Source: Deltaproteobacteria bacterium
GTDB lineage: Bacteria > Desulfobacterota > Syntrophia > Syntrophales > UBA5619
DNA: 13,537 bases
Direction of reading: 5' to 3'
Assembly (NCBI GenBank): GCA_026388365.1
Contig: JAPLJW010000255.1
Coordinates: 1-13,537 of the forward strand
The notes under the pieces are model-generated. The model saw nothing but the letters and a program-made list of their open reading frames with translations, searched no databases and was not told the origin of the DNA. Below, one piece after another: positions 6,668 to 12,324 of this stretch; the stretch's first letter is position 1, and every line of letters begins with the position of its first letter. The position numbers and the translations under genes were made by a program.

Positions 6668-7576
6668 CTATCCCAGCCGTTTCCTTGCAGGTCGCACCTC
6701 GTAAAGGGCGCGGTCTTCCTGGACAAGACTTGCAGGTTCGGCAGCGACTTTCTCGAAAATCAGTTTGGCCGTCGAGAAAAGGTCGTGAGTTTCCGCCTTG
6801 AGGTATCGCGCCGCCATCCGACAGTATTCGGGGTCGATGTCCATGCCGATGCTGTTGCGGCCCGTGCGCAACGCCGCTACCATCGTCGTGCCCGATCCGC
6901 AAAAGGGGTCAAACACGGTGTCGCCGGTGAATGAGAACATGCGCACCAGCCGGGTCGCCAGTTCAAGGGGAAAGGGGGCCGGGTGTTGTTTGGTGGATGC
7001 CCCGGTGATGTTCCAGATCTGTTGGAACCACCGGTCGAATTCGTCTTTGGCGATCCGGCTCTCGTCTCTCTGCGCGCTGGTCGGTTGCCGGTAGCCCCCC
7101 GGCTTCCTCTGCATCAGGATGAACTCCATGTCGTTCTTGATGATGGCGTTCGGCTCGTAGGGTTTCCCCAAAAACTTCGATCCGTTGGATACCTCGTAGG
7201 AAGCGTTGGCAATCTTGTGCCAGATGATCGGATTCAGGTTGTCGAAGCCGATCCGGCGGCAGATCACGCAAATGTCCGCATGAAGGGGAAAGACGAGGTG
7301 TCGTCCGAAAGCTCGCCTGGCAACGCAGACATCGCCCACAACGCAGACCAGCCGCCCGCCGGGGACCAGGATTCGGTGGACATGCCGCCAGACCTTCTCC
7401 AACTCGAACAGGAACGCCTCGTAGTCTTGAATGTGCCCGAGTTGGTCCGGGTTCTCGTTGTACCGTTTGAGATTCCAATAGGGCGGCGAAGTTACCACAA
7501 GATGGACCGACGCCTCCGGAAAGAAGGCAAGGTCGCGCGAGTCCCCGTTGATAAGCCGATGAGTCGTTGCTTCCAT
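6668..7576 (-). CDS. DNA methyltransferase, beta class (probable N4-cytosine type)
   Basis: The protein has 302 residues from the ATG at 7576; a TTG four codons earlier is an alternative start. Motif IV TSPPYW (29-34) precedes motif I/FxGxG DPFCGSGT (223-230), followed by GMDIDPEY (244-251). This order defines the beta class of amino-methyltransferases, which transfer a methyl group from S-adenosylmethionine to an exocyclic amine. SPPY is typical of N4-cytosine enzymes (PvuII type), though some N6-adenine enzymes also carry it. The region of about residues 85-200 between the motifs is the likely target-recognition part. The gene begins four bases after the stop of the XhoI-family nuclease, so together they form a type II restriction-modification system, and the methylase should protect the same site. 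The stop codon abuts the repeat region. Confidence 0.9.
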   Translation of the reverse strand: MEATTHRLINGDSRDLAFFPEASVHLVVTSPPYWNLKRYNENPDQLGHIQDYEAFLFELEKVWRHVHRILVPGGRLVCVVGDVCVARRAFGRHLVFPLHADICVICRRIGFDNLNPIIWHKIANASYEVSNGSKFLGKPYEPNAIIKNDMEFILMQRKPGGYRQPTSAQRDESRIAKDEFDRWFQQIWNITGASTKQHPAPFPLELATRLVRMFSFTGDTVFDPFCGSGTTMVAALRTGRNSIGMDIDPEYCRMAARYLKAETHDLFSTAKLIFEKVAAEPASLVQEDRALYEVRPARKRLG

Positions 7577-7580
7577 GTTT

Positions 7581-8318
7581 TCACACAAAGGCCGTCAAAT
7601 GGCCGACAAGAATTTTGGCGAAGAGCTCAAGCGAGAGGTCGTCCGCCGGCGTCGAAAACAGCCCCCTGCTTCCGTCTCCGGCCGTCGAGGTAATGAAGGC
7701 TGATGCCGTGTAGTGACGCTCAAGGACAAGTTTCCGGCAGAAAAGTTCGTACCGGCGGTGATACGATGCACCGACAAACTCGGGGAAGACCTTGAAGTGT
7801 GGTTCCCGAACTTTCACCGGATTGTTGGATGCGTCGCAGTCCTCCAGCATAAAGAAGTAGCCGAGGAACGGTTGAGGACTTGCGAGATAGGCATGTTCCC
7901 GATACGCGGTCCAGAGATCGATTGCGCTTCCCATCGCCTCTTCGGTTCGATTGTTGAAGTTGTTGCCGAAGGACGGTCCAACCTGCGATTTCGCTTCAAT
8001 GGCGAGAAGCGGCGCGTTATCGCGGACAACGAGCAGGTCCCATTCCTTGGTGGGGCGGAAGAACCCCGGAAGTTCAACGTCCTTGTTCCGGTAGACAAAA
8101 GCTGCCGGAATCCCGGTAGCAACGATGAGTTCCGTAAAAAGGTCGATGAACCCATCCATCTGTGCTCCGCCGGTCACGGCGCTACGCAGCCCCTGGTCGG
8201 CCTTTCCCGTTTGCTTCTGTTTGTTCCGTTGTGTCGCGCGCGTTTCCCAGTAACGGGCAACGGCCCGGCGAACAAGTGCAGGCAGGTCTTTCAATATGTC
8301 ATCTTTTTTCATGGGCAT
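7581..8318 (-). CDS. Type II restriction endonuclease, XhoI/PaeR7I family
   Basis: The 245-residue protein matches the XhoI family (Pfam XhoI), as I remember it, from end to end: the N-terminal VRRAVARYWETRATQRNKQKQ, then DQGLRSAVTGGAQMDGF, LPGFFRPTKEWDLLVV, IEAKSQVGPSFGNNFNNRTEE and DLWTAYRE. The PD-(D/E)XK site is D94 (EWDLLVV), E108 and K110 (AIEAK). Known members (XhoI, PaeR7I) cut CTCGAG, so this is the predicted target. The length agrees with the roughly 245 residues of the family. The start is either the ATG at 8318 or the one two codons later; neither has a clear ribosome binding site. It is followed by its methyltransferase with a 4-nt gap. Transcribing the nuclease ahead of the methylase is an order that usually needs extra control, but no C-protein gene is visible. 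Confidence 0.93.
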   Translation of the reverse strand: MPMKKDDILKDLPALVRRAVARYWETRATQRNKQKQTGKADQGLRSAVTGGAQMDGFIDLFTELIVATGIPAAFVYRNKDVELPGFFRPTKEWDLLVVRDNAPLLAIEAKSQVGPSFGNNFNNRTEEAMGSAIDLWTAYREHAYLASPQPFLGYFFMLEDCDASNNPVKVREPHFKVFPEFVGASYHRRYELFCRKLVLERHYTASAFITSTAGDGSRGLFSTPADDLSLELFAKILVGHLTAFV

Positions 8319-8403
8319 TGTGTATCAGATTTCGGTTTATCTTTCAATTGGCCAACGGGGAGAATCAGCTGCACGAGGTCTTATTCGTGTCCGTTTGATG
8401 CCC
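8319..8403. other. Short spacer with possible degenerate cassette site
   Basis: The 85-nt gap between the HEPN-like gene and the restriction enzyme gene holds GGCCAACGGG followed by AATCAGCTG. This weakly resembles the CAACGG...GATCAGCGGCTGA end of repeat copies B-D. A small hairpin, CACGA/TCGTG, lies beside it. It may be a decayed boundary or simply chance; no promoter is convincing. Confidence 0.25.
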
Positions 8404-9006
8404 TTAGGTACCATTCTCTTGTTCGTTTGAAACGTTGCGACCTTTGTCAAAGTACAGCCGTCTTCCGCCCGCTTTCGTTATCCATCCTATCTTTACCAGT
8501 TGATCGTATAATTTGCGCCATAATTCGAGCTCTAATTGTACCTCAATGTTAGAATGGCCTGGTACTATTAGCCCATCAGCACTTATTGGAAGAGGATACC
8601 TGCCAGCCCATTCTGTGAATGGTTTCAAGTTGGCCAATATTTTGATGTCATGATCCGAAAACTGTAAGGCGTCTGTGTTGATTCTGACAGCTAGGGCGTG
8701 CAAATCATGTGTGGCGAACTCCTTCCTCAATTTCCCCTGCTTGTTTAGGATCTGCTCGCCTTGCGCTACCAATATTCCTTTCAATAGAGATTCCATGGAC
8801 ATGCCAATTAGCATTCGGTAGACCTTGAACAAACCTATGGACGGCTCGTCATCTCGAACGGGCTTACTGACCCAGTTGATTCGATCGGCAGCAACTTTCA
8901 AGTCGAGGGCACTAAAGAGCCAAGTGCCAGGGCTGTCGACGGTGTAGTCAAATGAATCCTGCTTCAGGAGCGGATTATAGTTCCAGGAAGGCACGGAATC
9001 ACTCAT
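8404..9006 (-). CDS. Uncharacterised protein, HEPN-like
   Basis: The protein has 200 residues. The ATG at 9006 follows AGGAGA at 8 nt and lies 18 bases after the end of repeat copy C; upstream reading-frame extension into the repeat is not coding. The sequence shows helices around VYRMLIGMSMESLLKGILVAQG (residues 62-83), then FATHDLHALAVRI, LSDHDIKILANL-like text and EWAGRYPLP (132-140). This layout (an ExLLKxxL helix, HDLxxL, WxGRYP) recalls HEPN-superfamily proteins of unknown function; no R-x4-6-H ribonuclease motif is evident. The C-terminal part (LELELWRKLYDQLVKIGWI) is helical. The gene is distinctly richer in AT than its neighbours. It lies 85 nt before the restriction enzyme gene on the same strand and may belong to the same mobile unit. 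A defence role is only suggested by context. Confidence 0.65.
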   Translation of the reverse strand: MSDSVPSWNYNPLLKQDSFDYTVDSPGTWLFSALDLKVAADRINWVSKPVRDDEPSIGLFKVYRMLIGMSMESLLKGILVAQGEQILNKQGKLRKEFATHDLHALAVRINTDALQFSDHDIKILANLKPFTEWAGRYPLPISADGLIVPGHSNIEVQLELELWRKLYDQLVKIGWITKAGGRRLYFDKGRNVSNEQENGT

Positions 9007-9023
9007 ACAAGAGATCTCCTTTC

Positions 9024-9173
9024 GCCCAACACTGCTGCGGATCAGCGGCTGATATAAACGCGAGATTGCTCGTGGGACGGCTGCCCGCTGTAGCCGCTTG
9101 ATAGACTCACGCGAAGCGCCCGGACAAAAGCGGATTGCAATCGGCAGCGCCAATGGCTCGGTGCGAAGCGTCC
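9024..9173. repeat. Cassette-boundary repeat, copy C (attC-like)
   Basis: The plus strand starts GCCCAAC (9024-9030), an exact RYYYAAC; on the minus strand this is the end GTTGGGC. It is followed by GCGGATCAGCGGCTGATA, GGGACGGCTGCCCGCTG, AGCCGCTTGATAGACT, GCGAAGCGCCCGGACAAAAG, CGGATTGCAATCGGCAGCGC and GGTGCGAAGCGTCC. It aligns with copy B along its whole length. Eighteen bases after GTTGGGC on the minus strand comes the ATG of the HEPN-like gene with its ribosome binding site, the tight spacing typical of integron cassettes. Confidence 0.78.
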
Positions 9174-9244
9174 GAACAACGTATACGGAGAATTTCCGCT
9201 TCAAGCTTTCCGGATTGAGTGTAAATTTATAGGCCATTCATTAA

Positions 9245-9307
9245 AGCCAACGGCGCTAAAGATTAGCGGCTGACGTACACGCGAGCTTGATCGCGGGGTC
9301 AGTTACC
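9245..9307. repeat. Cassette-boundary repeat, copy D (partial)
   Basis: Only the CAAC-side half is present: AGCCAACGGCGCTAAAG, ATTAGCGGCTGACG, TACACGCGAGCTTGATCG and CGGGG align with the first 60 nt of copies B and C. The rest is missing or too diverged. The stem CGCTAA/TTAGCG differs in sequence from the corresponding stem of B but remains paired, which hints that structure is conserved. The stretch between D and C (9174-9244) would be a cassette too small for a gene. Confidence 0.6.
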
Positions 9308-9714
9308 TGAATAGCTTTCCATCGTTGATCGAGAAGCTTCGGCTTTGGTCGAGCCGTCGGAGCGGCGGGAGGGACACGGCTGGTCTTCCCGGACTGAGGA
9401 GTTGTCCGGTTTGTGGATTCTGTTTTGAGTGGCGCTCTCGATCCGGCCATCTCCGTTCCCCAAAATCCTGTAAAACGTGTGGGAAGGAATCTGCTAACTT
9501 TGTACAATTTTAAACGAATCAGCCGAAAAGCCGATTCACTGAACCATTTTACCCTCAAATTGTCAATGTTTTTAGAAACATGTTTTGCGAAATAAAGCTG
9601 CCGACCGAGAAGTTAATACACGGGCACCTCCCGGCCTTCTCCTGCAAGCCCTGCCGACCCGAAAATACGTCATGGTTGGCGGGTCGAGAGGCAAATCGTT
9701 GGAAAGGCAAACAA
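9308..9714. other. Non-coding stretch between cassette block and ghrA promoter
   Basis: No gene with a ribosome binding site or recognisable product is seen here. Two palindromes are present. A hairpin at 9516-9537 has arms GAATCAGC and GCCGATTC (one wobble) around CGAAAA; it could act as a weak terminator or boundary. CGACCCG/CGGGTCG flanks about 18 nt near 9656-9687. A plus-strand frame at 9325-9513 contains CPVCGFCFEW...CKTCGK, which looks like a zinc ribbon but lacks a ribosome binding site. An integron integrase or attI site, which could be expected on this side of the array, is not present. Confidence 0.5.
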
Positions 9715-9743
9715 TTGACACGCGAGAATCCTTGCCTTATGAT
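9715..9743 (+). promoter_or_regulatory. Sigma-70-type promoter for the ghrA-CoA-transferase operon
   Basis: A perfect -35 hexamer TTGACA (9715-9720) and a -10 hexamer TATGAT (9738-9743) are separated by exactly 17 nt. Transcription would start near 9750, leaving a leader of about 130 nt before the ATG at 9878. Confidence 0.7.
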
Positions 9744-9848
9744 TGCGCCGCTCAAAAGCAATGCCATGTCCGTCAAAACATTGCATTACAAAAAATGAAA
9801 GGAGGAGAGGCGGCTCGCCCGTGCGCAAAAAAGAAAACATGATCAAAA

Positions 9849-9867
9849 AGGCGGCGTGCGCCCGCCT
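9849..9867 (+). promoter_or_regulatory. Hairpin just upstream of the ghrA-like start
   Basis: AGGCGG and CCGCCT form a perfect 6-bp GC-rich stem with a 7-nt loop, ending 10 nt before the ATG at 9878. It would occlude initiation there if folded. Alternatively it is coding, if translation begins at the GTG (9821) or ATG (9839) in the same frame. A 15-codon reading frame starting at 9795 ends in TGA that overlaps the ATG at 9839. Confidence 0.3.
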
Positions 9868-9877
9868 CTGTCAGGAT

Positions 9878-10807
9878 ATGAAAATTATTTTCTATTTCCC
9901 CGCAAAAAATTCCGAACCATGGATCGACGCCATCGCCGCCGTCTTGCCCGATGCGGAAGTGTGGTTGTGGACGCCCGCCTGCGCCCGGCGCCAGGCCGAC
10001 TATGCGATCGTCTGGACACCGCCCGCCGAACTGTTTACGACGCAACGAAATCTCAAAGCCGTCTTCACGATCGGCGCGGGCGTGGACCGCGTGCTGGCGC
10101 TGCCGAATCTGCCGGAGGGCGTACCGCTCATCCGGTTGAACGATGCAGGCATGGCCGTGCAGATGGCGGAATACGTTTGCCATGCGCTGATCCGCCATAC
10201 CCGCGAGTTCGATGTTTACGCCGCGCAGGGAAAAGACCACCGATGGAAAATGCGCCGGCCGATCAACCGTGAAGAATTCCCCGTCGGCGTGATGGGTTTG
10301 GGTTCCATCGGCGCACACGTAGCCAAAGCCGTTGCCATATTCGGCTACCCGACTTTCGGCTGGTCACGCTCGCCAAAATCATTGCCCGGCGTCACCACGT
10401 TTTCCGGATGCGACCGGTTCGATGACTTCCTGCGCGCCGTGCGGGTGCTGGTTTGCATGCTGCCGCTCACACCGGAGACGGAGGGGATACTCAATGCGGC
10501 CACGCTTTCCAAACTGAAGCCGAACGGCTATCTCATCAACGTCGCGCGCGGCAGACATCTGGTGGAAGAGGACCTGATGGCGCTGCTCGCCGACGGCACA
10601 CTGGCGGGGGCCGCGCTTGACGTGGTGCGCGAAGAACCGTTACCCGCCCATCACGCTTTCTGGGCGCATCCGAAAATCACCCTCACACCCCACATCGCGG
10701 CGGTTACCTTGCGGGAACAAAGCGTGGCGCAGATCGCGAACAAGATACAGGCGCTGGCGCGCGGCGAGGCCGTTGACGGCGTGGTGGACTTCAAGCGCGG
10801 TTATTAG
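9878..10807 (+). CDS. ghrA: Glyoxylate/hydroxypyruvate reductase A-like D-2-hydroxyacid dehydrogenase
   Basis: The protein has 309 residues from the ATG at 9878, matching the ~312 of E. coli GhrA, whose start MDIIFYHP lines up with MKIIFYFP here. It would reduce glyoxylate, hydroxypyruvate or a related 2-keto acid with NAD(P)H in the cytoplasm. Visible features are AVFTIGAGVD (61-70), DAGMAVQMAEY (89-99), the dinucleotide-binding GLGSIG (140-145), WSRSPKSLPGV with WSR-S as in NADPH-preferring members, catalytic R224 (NVARGR), E253 (REEP) and H272 (TPHIAA), and the C-terminal VDFKRGY close to VDRARGY of GhrA. In-frame starts further upstream (GTG 9821, ATG 9839) have a GGAGGAGAGG nearby, so the true N-terminus could be 13-19 residues longer. 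The CoA-transferase gene follows after 14 nt, so they share a message. Confidence 0.88.
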   Translation: MKIIFYFPAKNSEPWIDAIAAVLPDAEVWLWTPACARRQADYAIVWTPPAELFTTQRNLKAVFTIGAGVDRVLALPNLPEGVPLIRLNDAGMAVQMAEYVCHALIRHTREFDVYAAQGKDHRWKMRRPINREEFPVGVMGLGSIGAHVAKAVAIFGYPTFGWSRSPKSLPGVTTFSGCDRFDDFLRAVRVLVCMLPLTPETEGILNAATLSKLKPNGYLINVARGRHLVEEDLMALLADGTLAGAALDVVREEPLPAHHAFWAHPKITLTPHIAAVTLREQSVAQIANKIQALARGEAVDGVVDFKRGY

Positions 10808-10821
10808 AGGAATATAATGTA

Positions 10822-12036
10822 ATGAAAAAGGCCTTGGAAGGAATCCGGGTGATCGACTTGAGCCACGTTCTGGCGGCGCCGACGGCGACGATGTTTCTGG
10901 CCGATCTGGGCGCCGAGGTGATCCATCTGGAACCCCCCCAAGGCGACGACGCGCGGGAATACGGCCCCTTCGCCGGAGAGCCCGGCAAGAACCGCAGCGG
11001 CTATTTCATCAGCCTGAACCGCAACAAAAAGAGCCTGGTCCTCAATCTGAAACTGGACAAGGGGAAGGAGATCCTCCGGGAACTGATCGGGGTCTCCGAT
11101 GTGATCGTCGAGAATTTCCGCCCCTCGACGATGAAGAAGATGGGCTTCGGCTGGGAGGAGATCCAGCGGATGAATCCCCGGATCATCTACGCAGCCATCT
11201 CCGGTTTCGGCCATGACAGCCCCCCCGAATACGCCGGCCGCCCCTCCTACGACATGGTCGCCCAGGCCTACAGCGGCCTGATGAGCATCACCGGCCCGGC
11301 CGGCGGCCCCCCCTGCCGGGTGGGCTCCTCCGTCGGCGACATCATCGCCGGACAGCAGGCCGTGATCGGCATCATGGCCGCGCTGGCCCACCGGGAGAAG
11401 AGCGGCCGCGGGCAGTTCTACGACGGCTCGATGGTGGATGGCCTCTTCTCCGTCCTGGAGAGCGCGGTTGCCCGCTACACGATCACGGGCAAGATCCCGG
11501 GACCGCTCGGCGGGGCGCACCCCTCGATCACCCCTTTCGAGGCCTTCCGGACAAAGGATTCCTGGATCATCATGGCGGCGGGAAACAACCTTCTCTGGGC
11601 GAAACTCTGCCGCATCCTGGGCCGCGACGACCTGATCCATGATCCCCGTTTTGCGAACAACCGCCTCCGGACGGAGAACCAGCCGGAACTCTCTGCGATC
11701 CTGACCGAGGAACTCATCAAAAGGACGACGGCGGAATGGATCGGGATCTGTGAGAAGGCGGACATCCCCTATTCCCGGATCAACAACATCCAGGAGATCT
11801 GCGAGGATCCGGTCATCCGCCACCGGAACATGCTGGTCACGGTGGACCAGCCCGGCGTGGGACCGGTCCGGATCGCCGGCTCTCCCATCCGCCTGTCGGA
11901 AACCCCGGGCCGGGTGGAAAGTCCCGCCCCGCTCCTCGGCGAGCACTCCGAGGCGGTCCTGCGGGAGATTCTGGGCTATACCCCGGAACGGATCGATGTG
12001 CTGAAGGCCGAAGGCGTTATCAACGCAACCGTATAG
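10822..12036 (+). CDS. CaiB/BaiF family (class III) CoA-transferase
   Basis: The 404-residue protein matches the usual family length. These enzymes move CoA from one carboxylic acid to another through an aspartyl-mixed anhydride. The N-terminal IRVIDLSHVLAAPTATMFLADLGAEVIHLEPP, then LNRNKKSLVLNLK, VIVENFRPSTMKKMG and ISGFG are diagnostic. GQFYDGSMVDG contains D206, which aligns with the nucleophilic Asp of formyl-CoA transferase; the C-terminal part has DPRFANNRLR and DPVIRHRNML as in the family. The start has AGAGG 11 nt upstream. It follows the GhrA-like gene by 14 nt, which suggests a pathway where a 2-hydroxy or 2-keto acid is reduced and then activated as a CoA thioester. The actual acid cannot be read from sequence. 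Codon use is strongly GC-ending, like the cimA and permease genes. Confidence 0.92.
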   Translation: MKKALEGIRVIDLSHVLAAPTATMFLADLGAEVIHLEPPQGDDAREYGPFAGEPGKNRSGYFISLNRNKKSLVLNLKLDKGKEILRELIGVSDVIVENFRPSTMKKMGFGWEEIQRMNPRIIYAAISGFGHDSPPEYAGRPSYDMVAQAYSGLMSITGPAGGPPCRVGSSVGDIIAGQQAVIGIMAALAHREKSGRGQFYDGSMVDGLFSVLESAVARYTITGKIPGPLGGAHPSITPFEAFRTKDSWIIMAAGNNLLWAKLCRILGRDDLIHDPRFANNRLRTENQPELSAILTEELIKRTTAEWIGICEKADIPYSRINNIQEICEDPVIRHRNMLVTVDQPGVGPVRIAGSPIRLSETPGRVESPAPLLGEHSEAVLREILGYTPERIDVLKAEGVINATV

Positions 12037-12092
12037 TCCGCGACGGTCGACCCTGTTTTGGACCCCATTTTTTGCCGTTGTCACTTTTTTTA

Positions 12093-12121
12093 TTGACAAA
12101 TCCCTCCGGAAGGCTTATGGG
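12093..12121 (+). promoter_or_regulatory. Putative sigma-70 promoter of the cimA leader transcript
   Basis: The -35 hexamer TTGACA (12093-12098) and a -10 TATGGG (12116-12121) are 17 nt apart. The leader peptide ATG lies about 30 nt further on. A T-rich run just before the -35 box (around 12085-12094) may strengthen it. Confidence 0.55.
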
Positions 12122-12150
12122 ACTTCCTCAGAAGGGTTCAGGAAATCATT

Positions 12151-12237
12151 ATGAACACAAGAAACACGAATATCTTCATCATCGCCATCGAGGGCATAAT
12201 TATCGGGCCTGCATACAGGGGCCTGAGCGGAGGATAG
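12151..12237 (+). CDS. Isoleucine-rich leader peptide of the cimA attenuator
   Basis: This 28-codon frame begins ATG-AAC-ACA and ends TAG. It reads MNTRNTNIFIIAIEGIIIGP followed by AYRGLSGG. Seven residues are isoleucine (positions 8, 10, 11, 13, 16-18), with the densest runs in the middle, and AGGA precedes the start by 8 nt. It sits between a promoter-like sequence and a strong terminator, right before citramalate synthase. In known amino-acid attenuators (ilv, leu, his, thr) ribosome stalling at the codons of the scarce end product prevents terminator formation; isoleucine is the end product of the citramalate route. The peptide itself is not expected to have a function. A CCTG/CAGG stem (12208-12219) within the frame could be the pause hairpin. 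Confidence 0.75.
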   Translation: MNTRNTNIFIIAIEGIIIGPAYRGLSGG

Positions 12238-12266
12238 TGTTTCAATAACACAGAGTCAAAGCGACC

Positions 12267-12308
12267 AAATCCGTTATCAGGTTCGATCGATAACGGATTT
12301 TTTGTTTT
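12267..12308 (+). terminator. Intrinsic terminator acting as cimA attenuator
   Basis: Arms AAATCCGTTATC (12267-12278) and GATAACGGATTT (12289-12300) pair perfectly over 12 bp around a 10-nt loop and run into a T-rich tract (TTTGTTTT). It ends 17 nt before the cimA start codon, downstream of the leader peptide, so it must be passed for cimA to be transcribed. A competing antiterminator could not be identified by eye; a small GTGTT/AACAC stem lies between the leader stop and the terminator. Confidence 0.88.
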
Positions 12309-12324
12309 GGAAAAGGAGAGGGTT

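Noticed and set aside
9325..9513. Small plus-strand frame with CPVCG...CKTCGK resembling a zinc ribbon
   Set aside because: No ribosome binding site, the rest is arginine- and serine-rich without fold-like pattern, and there is no neighbouring operon; two CxxC pairs can arise by chance.
9256..9558. Minus-strand 100-aa frame upstream of repeat D
   Set aside because: Low-complexity basic composition, no recognisable family and it ends inside the repeat; at best a decayed cassette gene.
12037..12075. Possible terminator after the CoA-transferase
   Set aside because: GGTC/GACC pairing before a short T run is too weak to call, although a terminator would be expected there.
10804..12099. Long minus-strand open frame opposite the CoA-transferase
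   Set aside because: It is an antisense shadow of a GC-rich gene with low-complexity D/G/R/A composition and no motif.
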